A DNA stretch of 64,000 nt from Burkholderia metallica (lineage in GTDB: Bacteria; Pseudomonadota; Gammaproteobacteria; Burkholderiales; Burkholderiaceae): NCBI RefSeq assembly GCF_902832845.1, contig NZ_CADFDB010000001.1, positions 124,001-188,000 on the forward strand. The letters are read 5' to 3'. Below are positions 18,314-27,379 of this stretch, in pieces. Position 1 is the first letter of the stretch, and every line of letters starts with the position of its first letter. The translations under genes were made by a program, and so were the position numbers. The notes beneath the pieces were generated by a model. That model had not been told where the DNA came from. It made no database searches and saw nothing but the letters and a program-made list of their open reading frames with translations.

Positions 18314-19204
18314 ATGGACATGCGTGTGTTGCGTTACTTCGCGGTGCTGGCCGACGAACTGCATTTCGGGCGCGCAGCCGCGCGGCTCCATATCTCGCAG
18401 CCGCCGCTGAGCCAGCAGATCCGGCTGCTGGAAGAGCAGCTCGGCACCGCGCTGTTCGTGCGCTCGCAGCATCGCGTCGAACTGACCGAGGCAGGGAAAA
18501 CACTGAAGGAACAGGTGCCGCTGATCGTCGCGCAGTTCGATCGCGCGATCGATCTCACGCGTTGCGCGGGGCGCGGCGAGGTGGGGCGCCTCGCGGTCGG
18601 CATCATCAGCTCGGCGATGGTCGCGCCGATTCCGCACGCGCTGCGCGTGTTCGCCGAACGCCATCCGCACGTGCACTGGTCGCTGCACGAGATGACGCCG
18701 GCCGCGCAGATCGACGCGCTGAAGGAGAAGCGGCTCGACGTGTGCTTCTTCCGGCTGTTCCAGGACGATCCGTCGATCCGCAGCGAGATCGTCGTGCGCG
18801 AGACGGCCGTGGCCGTGCTGCCGCTGGGCCATCCGCTCGCGGCGCGCGATGCGATCGCGCTCGGCGAACTGGCCGGCGAGCAGTTCGTGTCGTTCGGACT
18901 CCGGCATTCGCAACTGGCGCAATTCCTGCAGCAGAGCTGCGTCGATGCGCGCTTCACGCCGCGCATCGCACACGAGGTCGTCGAGGTGCACACGCTGCTG
19001 TCGCTGGTGCGCGAAGGGTTGGGCGTCGCGCTGCTGCCGGCGTCGTCGCGGCAGATTTCGACCGGCGGCGTCGCGTTCGTGCCGTTGCGGCCGCCGGCGC
19101 TGGAAGTGCCGCTGCAGGCGCGCTATCGCGCGGACGACACGTCGGCGGTGCTCGGCGCGTTTCTCGACACCGTGCGCGAGGTCGCGGCCGAATTCGGCGT
19201 TTGA
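18314..19204 (+). CDS. LysR-family transcriptional regulator, divergent to the UbiD/amidohydrolase operon
   Basis: 296 residues. The HTH region reads MRVLRYFAVLADELHFGRAAARL and ISQPPLSQQIRLLEEQLG, followed by a substrate domain with VGRLAVGIISSAM, the usual hinge, and a C-terminal SLVREGLGVALLPAS. This is the CatR/BenM/CbnR-like branch that often governs aromatic catabolism. Its divergence from the amidohydrolase/UbiD operon, with an inverted repeat in the shared control region, makes it the likely activator of that operon. Confidence 0.85.
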   Translation: MDMRVLRYFAVLADELHFGRAAARLHISQPPLSQQIRLLEEQLGTALFVRSQHRVELTEAGKTLKEQVPLIVAQFDRAIDLTRCAGRGEVGRLAVGIISSAMVAPIPHALRVFAERHPHVHWSLHEMTPAAQIDALKEKRLDVCFFRLFQDDPSIRSEIVVRETAVAVLPLGHPLAARDAIALGELAGEQFVSFGLRHSQLAQFLQQSCVDARFTPRIAHEVVEVHTLLSLVREGLGVALLPASSRQISTGGVAFVPLRPPALEVPLQARYRADDTSAVLGAFLDTVREVAAEFGV

Positions 19205-19217
19205 TGCGGCGCGTGAG

Positions 19218-20111
19218 TCAGCGCGCGAGCGATTGCGCGACGAGCGCGCCGATCGCGTCGATCAGCGGCTTCACGCGTGCATGCCGCTCGCGCGGCCAGA
19301 TCGCATGCAGGTTGTAATGCGTCGGAATCGCGATCGTGCAGAGCTCGACGAGCCGGCCGTCGCGCAGCGCGTCGGCGGCGAGCAGCCCGCGCACCAGCCC
19401 GGCGCCGAGCCCTGACGCGAGCGTCGCGACCAGCCCCGCCGCGTTGTCGAACACGGCGATCGTCTGCGGTTCGACGGGCTCGAGCCCTGCCGCTTCGAGC
19501 CACGGTATCCACGACCGCTTCGTATAGCCGAGCAGCGGCAGCGCCAGTACCTGTTCGGGCGCGAGCGGCGCGGTGAGCCCGTGGCGTTCGAGCAGCGCGG
19601 GCGCGGCCATCGCGGTCAGCCGGTCGGGGCAGACCAGCGCGCTGTCCACGCCCTCCCATTCCCCGTAGCCGTAGCGCAGCGCAACATCGACGCGATCGAA
19701 CGCGTCGCGGTCGTGGCGCGGCGCGGACAGCACCGTCAGCGTCGTGCCGTCGAGCGTGCGCATCAGTTCCGGCAGCCGCGCGGGCAGCCAGCCCTGCATC
19801 AGTTCCGGATCGACGTCGAGCCGCAGCGACGGCCCCGTCGTGCGGCCCTTCACCGACGACAGCGCGCGATCGATCTGTTCCATCCCGTCCGCCAACTGGT
19901 TCGCGAACAGCGTGCCCGCATCGGTCAGGATCACGCGGCCGCCGGCGCGTGCGAACAGCGGCTGGCCGATGAATTCCTCGAGCGAGCGGATCTGCTGGCT
20001 GATCGCGCTGTGCGTGAGCGCCAGCTGGCGCGCCGCACTCGAAAAACTGCCGACCCGCGCGGCTTGCAGAAACGCCTGCATCGACTGGATCGAAGGGTAT
20101 CGCTTGAGCAT
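19218..20111 (-). CDS. LysR-family transcriptional regulator, GcvA-like
   Basis: 297 residues. The N-terminus reads [19 protein letters not shown], then [21 protein letters not shown] and [18 protein letters not shown], the typical GcvA/AmpR branch. The substrate domain includes [19 protein letters not shown]. The gene is convergent with the LysR gene at 18314 (13-base gap) and divergent from the molybdenum dehydrogenase genes at 20241, which it probably regulates. The control region between them is 129 bases; I see no clear operator. Confidence 0.85.
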   Translation of the reverse strand: MLKRYPSIQSMQAFLQAARVGSFSSAARQLALTHSAISQQIRSLEEFIGQPLFARAGGRVILTDAGTLFANQLADGMEQIDRALSSVKGRTTGPSLRLDVDPELMQGWLPARLPELMRTLDGTTLTVLSAPRHDRDAFDRVDVALRYGYGEWEGVDSALVCPDRLTAMAAPALLERHGLTAPLAPEQVLALPLLGYTKRSWIPWLEAAGLEPVEPQTIAVFDNAAGLVATLASGLGAGLVRGLLAADALRDGRLVELCTIAIPTHYNLHAIWPRERHARVKPLIDAIGALVAQSLAR

Positions 20112-20240
20112 CTGTTAGTCCGACTGACAGGGATTCGACGAAATGATCGCTGGCGCGCCCGCGCTTCGCGTTTCGATAATGCGTCGACACCGCGCAACGG
20201 ACGCGGGCCGACACCCTCAATGCGAATCTGGAGACAGCGC

Positions 20241-20735
20241 ATGATCGACATCGTCGTGAACGATACACGCCATTCGCTCGCGAATGTACCGGAGGATATG
20301 CCGTTGCTGTGGGTGCTGCGCGACCGGCTCAAGCTCACCGGTACGAAGTTCGGCTGCGGCAAGGGGCTGTGCGGCGCGTGCACCGTGCATCTCGAAGGGC
20401 AGGCCGTGCGTTCGTGCCTGATTCCCGCCGCTGCCGCGAACGGGCGGCGCATCACGACGATCGAGGGGCTGTCGCCGGACGGGCGCCATCCGCTGCAGCT
20501 CGCGTGGGTCGCCGAGGACGTGCCGCAATGCGGCTATTGCCAGCCGGGGCAGCTGATGCAGGCCGCCGCGCTGCTGAAGGGCGGGCAGCCGGTGGACGAC
20601 GCGGCGATCGTGCAGGCGATGTCGGGCAACGTTTGCCGCTGCGGCACGTATGCGCGGATTCATCGCGCGATCAAGCGTGCGGCGTCGGGCGATCCGGCGC
20701 TTGCGGCCGCCGTTGAATCCGCGAAGGATGCGTGA
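20241..20735 (+). CDS. Two-[2Fe-2S] small subunit of a molybdenum-containing dehydrogenase (IorA-like)
   Basis: 164 residues, with GGAGAC upstream of the ATG at 20241. The first cluster motif is [13 protein letters not shown] with a further Cys in VRSCLIP. The second domain has [14 protein letters not shown] and [12 protein letters not shown]. This is the standard electron-transfer subunit of the isoquinoline 1-oxidoreductase / aldehyde oxidoreductase family. It passes electrons from the molybdopterin subunit encoded immediately downstream (one base between stop and start) to an external acceptor. Confidence 0.9.
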   Translation: MIDIVVNDTRHSLANVPEDMPLLWVLRDRLKLTGTKFGCGKGLCGACTVHLEGQAVRSCLIPAAAANGRRITTIEGLSPDGRHPLQLAWVAEDVPQCGYCQPGQLMQAAALLKGGQPVDDAAIVQAMSGNVCRCGTYARIHRAIKRAASGDPALAAAVESAKDA

Positions 20736-20736
20736 C

Positions 20737-22983
20737 ATGCGCGACGATCACGCATTTAATGCACCGCAGGTCGACGAGACCGCGCGTCGCCGATTTCTCA
20801 AGCAGGGTTCCGCGTTGCTCGCCGCCGGCATCGCGGTCGGTTTCCGGATGCCCGACGCCATGGCCGCCGGCGCGCACGCGAGCGGCGATCCGCAGCCTGC
20901 GGCCGGCGAATTCGAACCCAATGCGTGGGTGCGCGTGCTGCCCGACGACACGATCAAGCTCGTCGTGCACAAGCACGATTCGGGCACCGGCACGCGTACC
21001 GCGCTCGCGGCGGTGGTCGCCGAGGAGCTCGACGTCGATCCGTTCAAGGTCGACGTGATTACGCCGGAAGATCCGTTTTTCGCCGAGTACATCCATCCGC
21101 TGTGGAAGGTGTTCTCGACCGGCGGCAGCACGAGCGTTGCAATGGAGTACGACCGGCTGCGTCGCGCGGGCGCGACGGCCCGCGCGATGCTCGTCGAAGC
21201 GGCCGCGCATCGATGGCGCGTGCCCGCTGCCGCATGCACGACGGCCGACGGTGCCGTGCTGCATGCGGCGAGCGGGCGCCGGGAGACGTACGGCGCGCTC
21301 GCATCGGCCGCCGCGCAGTTGCCGGCGCCTGCCAAGGTCGCGCTGAAGGACCCCGCGCAGTTCCGCTACATCGGCAAGCTGCGCAGGAAGCGCGGTGCCG
21401 CGCAGAAGGCCGACGGGTCGTTTCCGTACAGCATCGACGTATCGCTGCCGGGGATGTTGGTCGCGGTCGTCACCCGCGCGCCGGTGATCGACGGCCGCGT
21501 GCGCAGCGTCGATGCCAAAGCCGCGCTCGCGATTCCCGGCGTGCGCGACGTGCTGCAGATTCCGCCGCGCCCCGACGTGCTCGGCGGCAACCAGGCCGGC
21601 GTCGCGGTGCTCGCGGACGATTACTGGTCCGCGCATCGGGGGCAGGTCGCACTGACGATCGAATGGGAAGACAGCCTGTTCGAGACGTTCGACAGCAGCA
21701 TGCTCGCGGCGCGCCAGGCCGCATGGGTCGACGATCCCGCCGCGCGCGTCGTGCCGACGATCGCCGACGGCGATCCGGCGAAGGCGAACGCAGCCGGCGC
21801 GCGCACGATCGACGCGTCGTATTCGATGCCGCACAAGGCCGCGAATCCGCTGGAGCCGGTCAATCTCACCGTGTGGGCGCACAACGGCGGTATCGAATAC
21901 TGGGGCGGGCTGCAGGTGCCGTCCACCGCGATCGAGGCGGCCGACGTGATCGGCGGCATCCCCGCGCATCGCGTGACGCTGCACGAGCTGGTGTCGGGCG
22001 GCAGTTTCGGCGCGCGCGAATCGAAATACTGGCTGTTCGAGGCGACGTGGCTCGCGGTGAAGACCGGCAAGCCGGTGAAGCTGATGAACAGCCGCGAGGA
22101 CGAGATGCGCGCGCTGTTCTATCACGCGGCGAGCTACCACCGCGCGCGTGCGGTGCTCGACGCGCACGGCAATCTCGCGTCGCTGTGGCTGCGCGCCGTG
22201 ATGCCCGCGTCGCCGCAGCAGTGGGAGCCCGGCTATCTGGAGCGCACCGACCGGATGGATTTCAGCACGACCGAGGCGCTCACGAAATGGGAGTTCGCGT
22301 ATGCGGCGCCGCATCGCGACATCGGCTGGATCCGGATGGAGACGGGCGTGCCGACCGGCTGGTATCGCGCGGTGAGCTACATCCCGAACGTGTTCGCCGT
22401 CGAATCGGTGATGGACGAGGCTGCACATGCGGCGCAGCGCGATCCGGTCGAGTTCCGGCTTGCACACATGCGCGATCGGCCGCGTCATGCGGCCGTGCTG
22501 CGTGAAGCCGCGCAGCGCGCGGGCTGGGGGCAGCCGCTACCGGACGGTGTCGCGCTCGGCGTCGCGACGAACCAGGCGTACGACAGCTATGTCGCGGTGG
22601 TCGCGCGGGTCGTGCGCAAGGACGGTGCGGTGAAGGTGGAGAAGCTCACGTGCGTGGCCGATTGCGGGATCGCGGTGTCGCCGGCCGGCGTCGACGAGCA
22701 ACTGTACGGCGGGCTGATGTGGGGGCTCGGCCACGCGACGTCCGACCGTATCGATTTCCGGCACGGGCGCGTGCAGCAGTCGAACTTCGATACGTATCGC
22801 GTGATGCGGATGAGCGACATGCCCGACACCGATATTCACATCGTGCAGGGCGATCCCGCGAAGCCGGGCGGTGTCGGCGAGCTGTCGAGCCCGGCCGTGA
22901 CGCCCGCGATCGCGAACGCGGTGTTCCGGCTGACGGGGAAGCGGTTGCGCGAGACACCTTTCGATTTGTCGGCGCTCGCGTAG
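20737..22983 (+). CDS. Molybdopterin-binding large subunit, isoquinoline 1-oxidoreductase/aldehyde oxidase family (IorB-like)
   Basis: 748 residues. The ATG at 20737 is preferred over 20728 because AAGGA lies eight bases before it. A twin-arginine signal is present (ARRRFLKQGSALLAAGIAVGF), so the enzyme is probably exported folded with its partner. The two molybdopterin-binding repeats include SGGSFGARES and, near the end, GGVGELSSPAVTPAIANAV, whose Glu is the family's catalytic base. Substrates in this family range from N-heterocycles to aldehydes. Only two subunits are encoded here; no cytochrome c subunit or XdhC-type chaperone lies beside them. The divergent LysR gene probably regulates it. 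Confidence 0.88.
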   Translation: MRDDHAFNAPQVDETARRRFLKQGSALLAAGIAVGFRMPDAMAAGAHASGDPQPAAGEFEPNAWVRVLPDDTIKLVVHKHDSGTGTRTALAAVVAEELDVDPFKVDVITPEDPFFAEYIHPLWKVFSTGGSTSVAMEYDRLRRAGATARAMLVEAAAHRWRVPAAACTTADGAVLHAASGRRETYGALASAAAQLPAPAKVALKDPAQFRYIGKLRRKRGAAQKADGSFPYSIDVSLPGMLVAVVTRAPVIDGRVRSVDAKAALAIPGVRDVLQIPPRPDVLGGNQAGVAVLADDYWSAHRGQVALTIEWEDSLFETFDSSMLAARQAAWVDDPAARVVPTIADGDPAKANAAGARTIDASYSMPHKAANPLEPVNLTVWAHNGGIEYWGGLQVPSTAIEAADVIGGIPAHRVTLHELVSGGSFGARESKYWLFEATWLAVKTGKPVKLMNSREDEMRALFYHAASYHRARAVLDAHGNLASLWLRAVMPASPQQWEPGYLERTDRMDFSTTEALTKWEFAYAAPHRDIGWIRMETGVPTGWYRAVSYIPNVFAVESVMDEAAHAAQRDPVEFRLAHMRDRPRHAAVLREAAQRAGWGQPLPDGVALGVATNQAYDSYVAVVARVVRKDGAVKVEKLTCVADCGIAVSPAGVDEQLYGGLMWGLGHATSDRIDFRHGRVQQSNFDTYRVMRMSDMPDTDIHIVQGDPAKPGGVGELSSPAVTPAIANAVFRLTGKRLRETPFDLSALA

Positions 22984-23269
22984 CGTGGCGACGGAACGTA
23001 TGACGTTTGACGCGCGCGCTGCTGCAATCCGCTGATCAATCCACCGACGTCGCGACCGGATCGACGTCGGCAGGCGGGTTCGGTCGAATCGCGCGGCGCC
23101 ACGCCGATTCCGCATACGTTCCGATGATTCTCGCGGGTGTTTCCCACTGGTTGGTCATGCGAATTTTTACCTAAGATGAAGCCATCATGCGCGTAATTCG
23201 GTGCCTGCACGCGCATGGATGGAGGCGGCAGGAGGCAGCGCCGGAGCGACGCCAGCGGATGTTGCCATC

Positions 23270-23989
23270 ATGGACGCGAAAGTGTGCGCGTCGGCTGCCA
23301 GTCCCGCGACTGCAGCGACGCCAGCGGGCGCGGCTGCAATCGCCGCGCGGAGCGTGTCCGGCCGTCTCGGCCTGACCACGTCGCTGCGCCACGCGCTCGT
23401 CGCAATCGTTTGCGTTCTCGGGGCCGCGCAGGCCGTATCCGCAGGCGTTTTTGCCGACGTTTCCGCCGCAGCCGACGATCCGGCCGCCGCGTTGCGCATC
23501 GCCGCGGGCGCGAGCCCCGTCGAGCCGGCCGATCCCGCCGCGGCATCTGCCGATACGGCCGTGCGTCAGGTCGTGCTCGGCATCATCAGTTTCACCCGCT
23601 GGCCGACGACACCCGTGCGCCTGCATCTATGTGTCACGGGCCGGCCCGACTATGCGCGCGGCCTGACCGATACGCTGCAGGCCGGCTCCACGCTGCTCGA
23701 CGTGCAGCGTGTGCGCTTCGACGATGCCGCGCTCGGCATGGCCTGCGACGTCGTCTATCTCGGCAACCTGGGCACGAACGAGCGAGCGCATGTGAGAGCG
23801 GCGCTGGCCGGTCATCCGGTGCTGACGATTTCGGAACACGATCCGTCGTGCACGACGGGCGGCATGTTCTGCCTCAACGTCGACGGCGAACGCGTGTCGT
23901 TCGACATCAACCTCGACGCCGTCGCACGCAGCGGTGTGCGCGTGCATCCGAACGTGCTCAATCTCGCGCGACGGCCGGGGGCGCCATGA
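23270..23989 (+). CDS. yfiR: YfiR-like periplasmic repressor of a diguanylate cyclase
   Basis: About 239 residues from the ATG at 23270; ATG 23219 or GTG 23201 are possible earlier starts and none has a strong ribosome site. A signal peptide (LRHALVAIVCVLGAAQAVSA) precedes a YfiR domain with VVLGIISFTRWP, LHLCVTG, MACDVVYLGN and SCTTGGMFCLNV. The four cysteines match the set of Pseudomonas YfiR, where a disulfide controls folding. YfiR holds the inner-membrane cyclase YfiN inactive from the periplasm. Its stop overlaps the start of the cyclase gene by four bases. Confidence 0.85.
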   Translation: MDAKVCASAASPATAATPAGAAAIAARSVSGRLGLTTSLRHALVAIVCVLGAAQAVSAGVFADVSAAADDPAAALRIAAGASPVEPADPAAASADTAVRQVVLGIISFTRWPTTPVRLHLCVTGRPDYARGLTDTLQAGSTLLDVQRVRFDDAALGMACDVVYLGNLGTNERAHVRAALAGHPVLTISEHDPSCTTGGMFCLNVDGERVSFDINLDAVARSGVRVHPNVLNLARRPGAP

Positions 23990-25254
23990 CACGGTTCGCG
24001 CCTCACTTGTCTCCGTCGCGCGTGGCGCGCCCGACGCTCCAAAGCGTGTTGCGCCGCGCGCACCTGCGCCTCGCGTTCGTCGCCGTTACGATGGCCGCCG
24101 TGTCGCTGATCGTGGTGGCCGTGATCGCATTGCGCGCGTATGCCGGCAACAACCTGAACCTGCTGGCCCGCTCGCTCGGTTATACGGTCGAGGCGGCGCT
24201 CGTGTTCGGCGACCGCGTGGCGGCCGCGGAGGCGATCGGTACGATCGCCAGCGACGAGGACGTCGCGCAGGTGGTGGTCACCGACAGCCAGAACCAGCCG
24301 TTCGCGACGTGGCAACTGCCTGCCGGCAGCGGGATCGCGCGGCTCGAGCGCGCCGTCGCCGACCTCGCGCTGCCCGGGCCCGTGACGGTGCCGGTGATGC
24401 ACGACGGCATCGCCGTCGGCCACGTCGTCGTGCGCGGCCGCGGCCATCAATTCTTCGGATTCCTGCTCGGTGGCGTGGGCGGCATTCTCGGCTGCCTGGC
24501 GGTCAGCGTGTTCGGCGCGTATGTCAGCTCGAAGCGTTTGTTGCGCAACATCGTTTCGCCGCTGCGCGCGCTGGCCAGCGTGGCGCACGCCGTGCGGCGC
24601 GAGCGTGCGTTCGCGCAGCGGGTCGAGCCCGTCGCGATCGCCGAACTGAACCAGCTCGGCGACGACTTCAATGCGCTGCTCGACGAATTCGAAGGCTGGC
24701 AGAACACGCTGCGCGACGAGAATGCGTCGCTCGAACACAAGGCGACGCACGATGCGCTCACGGGGCTGCCCAACCGCATGCAGTTCGAGTCGCGCCTCGC
24801 GCTGGCCCTCGGCGAAGCCGGGCTGACCGGCCAGCGGGTCGCGATCCTGTATCTCGACTGCGACCGCTTCAAGGAAATCAACGACTGCCTCGGCCACGAG
24901 GCCGGCGACGCGGTGCTGATCGGCATCGCGTCACGGCTGCGCACGCAGGTGCGCGAGGCCGACCTGGTCGCGCGCCTGGGCGGCGACGAATTCGCGGTGA
25001 TGCTGCCGGCCGTGCGGGAAACGGGCAGCGTATGCCGTATTGCGGACGAGATCCTGTCCGGCATGGCGCCGTCGATCGAGCTGTCCGACGGCCGCGTGGT
25101 GGCCACCATGATGAGTGCCGGCGTTGCGCTGTATCCCGATCACGCGTCGGATGCGAGCGGCTTGCTGCGGGCGGCGGATGCCGCGATGTACCGCGCCAAG
25201 CGCGCCCGGCCAGGCTCGTGGCAACTGGCGGAAGGGGTCGCGGGGGCGGCTTGA
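23986..25254 (+). CDS. yfiN: YfiN/TpbB-like membrane diguanylate cyclase
   Basis: 422 residues, start overlapping yfiR (ATGA). Two membrane spans (about residues 28-50 and 155-180) enclose a periplasmic region. A HAMP segment and a C-terminal GGDEF domain follow, with THDALTGLPNR, DCDRFKEIND and an intact LARLGGDEFAV, so it should make c-di-GMP. In Pseudomonas the YfiN protein is kept off by YfiR and released when outer-membrane YfiB sequesters YfiR after envelope stress, promoting biofilm. The same three genes in the same order are present here. Confidence 0.9.
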   Translation: MTRFAPHLSPSRVARPTLQSVLRRAHLRLAFVAVTMAAVSLIVVAVIALRAYAGNNLNLLARSLGYTVEAALVFGDRVAAAEAIGTIASDEDVAQVVVTDSQNQPFATWQLPAGSGIARLERAVADLALPGPVTVPVMHDGIAVGHVVVRGRGHQFFGFLLGGVGGILGCLAVSVFGAYVSSKRLLRNIVSPLRALASVAHAVRRERAFAQRVEPVAIAELNQLGDDFNALLDEFEGWQNTLRDENASLEHKATHDALTGLPNRMQFESRLALALGEAGLTGQRVAILYLDCDRFKEINDCLGHEAGDAVLIGIASRLRTQVREADLVARLGGDEFAVMLPAVRETGSVCRIADEILSGMAPSIELSDGRVVATMMSAGVALYPDHASDASGLLRAADAAMYRAKRARPGSWQLAEGVAGAA

Positions 25255-25336
25255 GGTTCATCGTTACACACCGCGGGCGAGGCCGCGGCAGTGGGTTGAA
25301 AAAGTGCCCGCGATGCGGGTGCAATCGAAGGGGTCA

Positions 25337-25849
25337 ATGATGAACAACACGTTTCCGATGGACATTGGGCGCCTGTGCGTCGGCAGCACGCTGCTTCTGT
25401 GCATGCTGCTCGGAGGTTGCCAGGCACCGCCGCTTCATCGCGGATTGACGCAGACGCAGGTCACGGCGCTCAAGTCCGCCGGCTTCCAGGAAACCCCGCA
25501 GGGTTTCGAGTTCGGCTCGACCGGGCCGATCCTGTTCGCTTTCGATCGCTACAACCTCAAGCCCGACGTGCGGCGGATCGTGGAAAGGATCGGGCGCACG
25601 CTCAGGTCGGCGGGGATCAACGGGGTACGGGTCTACGGCTACTCGGACCAGGAAGGGGAGGACGAATACGACTTCGAGCTGTCCCGGCGACGGGCGGAGG
25701 TCGTTGCGCTCGAACTGGTCGACCTGGGGCTGGATGCGAAGCGCATCACGATCGTCGGGAAGGGGAAGAGCGATCCGGTCGGCGACAACAAGACGGCCGC
25801 GGGCCGCGCGCAGAATCGACGGGCGGCGATCGTGGTGTCGCCGCGGTAG
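25337..25849 (+). CDS. yfiB: YfiB-like OmpA-family lipoprotein
   Basis: 170 residues. The signal ends in a lipobox, LLCMLLGGC, so the mature protein starts at a lipidated Cys. The C-terminal OmpA/Pal domain has ILFAFDRYNLKPDV, VYGYSDQEGEDEYDFELS, RRRAEVVALEL and GRAQNRRAAIVV, which bind peptidoglycan. It lies 82 bases after the cyclase and completes the yfiRNB module. It should sit in the outer membrane and sense envelope change. In the 82-base gap I see no clear terminator. Confidence 0.85.
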   Translation: MMNNTFPMDIGRLCVGSTLLLCMLLGGCQAPPLHRGLTQTQVTALKSAGFQETPQGFEFGSTGPILFAFDRYNLKPDVRRIVERIGRTLRSAGINGVRVYGYSDQEGEDEYDFELSRRRAEVVALELVDLGLDAKRITIVGKGKSDPVGDNKTAAGRAQNRRAAIVVSPR

Positions 25850-25941
25850 CGGAGGCGGTCTTCTCGAGCGCTTTCGTTGATCGGGATGATGGGTGGATGT
25901 GGTCGGCGAGAACGGGTTGCTTATCTGCCGCCCCCCACGCA

Positions 25942-26565
25942 TCACCAGGCAATATTACAAGACGACCTCGAAGTCCCCGCACCGCCCGTTGCCGTGCAAT
26001 GCGTGCCCGCACCGTTGTCATAAAACGTCCGCGTCTCAGGTTGCGGCACGGACGGATCAAACGGATTAGGCGTCCCATGCGGGCCACGCGCGGCATCGTA
26101 CGGACGAGCCGGCGCATACGCGCCGCTACTGCCAGCCGGCCGCGACCCGTTAGCCCGCAGATATTCATTCCAGTTCTGCGCGCGCTGTTCATACCCGGGC
26201 AACGCACGGCCAAAACTATCGCTCCCACCCGCACCGAGCGCGACGCGATTCGAGGGCAATACCCAGTCGGGCTCGTGTTCCGCCGAAGGCGTCGGTGCCA
26301 CGAGCGCACCTTCCGTCACCCGCAAGGGTCGTGTATCGGGCGTATCGAACGGACTGCGCTCCACCGGCGCAACGTGCGCCGAGCGACGCTGGCCCATCCG
26401 CACCGCATGCCCGTCATCCCGGGCGGCAGCCTGCCGCTCCGAACGAAACACATTGGCACCCGCCGACCGATCGGCCAGCGAATCGCGCCCCGAAGCATCG
26501 GCGGCGGAAACGGAAAGCGCGCACGCGATCGCGGCGGCGGAAGAAAGGTAGAAAGGATGATTCAT
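25942..26565 (-). CDS. Secreted hypothetical protein
   Basis: 207 residues with a clear signal peptide (AAIACALSVSAADASG region) and no recognisable domain. The mature part is rich in Arg, Ser, Pro and Gly and looks low-complexity. Short ordered patches include EPDWVLPSNRVALG and PGYEQRAQNWNEYLRANG, and two cysteines lie near the C-terminus. It faces the yfi operon convergently (93-base gap). I do not recognise it and assign no function. Confidence 0.6.
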   Translation of the reverse strand: MNHPFYLSSAAAIACALSVSAADASGRDSLADRSAGANVFRSERQAAARDDGHAVRMGQRRSAHVAPVERSPFDTPDTRPLRVTEGALVAPTPSAEHEPDWVLPSNRVALGAGGSDSFGRALPGYEQRAQNWNEYLRANGSRPAGSSGAYAPARPYDAARGPHGTPNPFDPSVPQPETRTFYDNGAGTHCTATGGAGTSRSSCNIAW

Positions 26566-27063
26566 CAGCGTTCCGAAGCAGGTGATGTGCGATGAGAAAA
26601 AAACGGCAGATCACTGGCTGGCGGCTGGGCGACGGACGGGCGTCGAAGCGGCGCTGAAACGACTGCGAAGCACGGCGTGCGCGCGTCACAGGGAGGCTGG
26701 CTGGACTGCAGAAGCGAATTCGTATTATTTCATGAAAATGACAATCCGCTTCCAGATGTTTAGTTTTGTTTGTAAACAGAAGGAATTACCGTCTCGAACG
26801 AGTGCACCAGATCAGTGCCGACCCGACCAATCATCAGTTGATTGAGTGGCAACGCCCGCGCCCTGAGCCGCCGAAATAGCCTGCTGCACGGAACCCACAA
26901 GCGCCGAACGCCAGACGCAGCAAGGCGACCACCCAAACAGACACTCCCCCATAGCAACCCGATTGCACCGCAGCAAACGTTCTCGCACCTCACCCGGTTG
27001 CGCCCCGGTCGCCACCGCCGCCTCCCAAAACCCTCCGTGTTTTCCCTCACTCGACCGGCATTT
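26566..27063. other. Intergenic region upstream of the liv operon
   Basis: About 500 bases without a convincing gene. It is more AT-rich than its surroundings, especially 26715-26790. Open frames in it lack ribosome sites and known motifs. It contains the promoter side of the leftward secreted protein, but I see no clear site. Confidence 0.5.
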
Positions 27064-27094
27064 TTGACAGACGATTTAAAAACGCCCATATAAT
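27064..27094 (+). promoter_or_regulatory. Sigma-70 promoter of the liv operon
   Basis: A perfect -35 TTGACA (27064-27069) and a perfect -10 TATAAT (27089-27094) are separated by 19 bases, slightly longer than the optimal 17. A start near 27101 would give a leader of about 280 bases before the binding-protein ATG at 27380. The long spacer could make it activator-responsive (inference). Confidence 0.7.
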
Positions 27095-27100
27095 TTCGAC

Positions 27101-27379
27101 TGCCTTGCCAACGGCTGTCGGACCATCCTTCCGATCAAGCGGTTTGGCAAGCGGGGCAGGCGAAACGCTTGCGCAATGCAAGACGCATCACGATGTCTTT
27201 CCGAACCAGACGTCCCCTTCGGGGACTGCAAGAGCCGGGCCCCGCTACGCAACATTCCGCCGGAGTTCCGTCTTCTATGTGTCTCGGGCGTGTCCCATGT
27301 CCTCGCCCCGGGTGCTGTTCGATTGCGCAAGTCATGCCGCCTTTGCCCGTATGACTAAACAACATCGAGGAGCTCCCAG
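27101..27379 (+). ncRNA. Structured leader of the liv operon (candidate cis-regulatory RNA or small RNA)
   Basis: The transcript from the promoter above would start with several strong helices. CTTGCCAA (27104-27111) pairs with TTGGCAAG (27144-27151), enclosing TCGGA/TCCGA (27118-27122 with 27130-27134). GTCCCC-TTC-GGGGAC forms at 27212-27226. AGTCAT (27330-27335) pairs with ATGACT (27351-27356) just before the ribosome site GAGGAG. No leader peptide rich in branched-chain codons is evident. I do not recognise it as a known riboswitch, and 6S RNA was considered and not supported. Confidence 0.4.

Noticed and set aside
27101-27379. 6S RNA
   Set aside because: The region has a strong promoter and helices, but not the long rod with a central open bubble I would expect for 6S RNA, and it leads directly into livK. 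Kept only as an unassigned structured leader.
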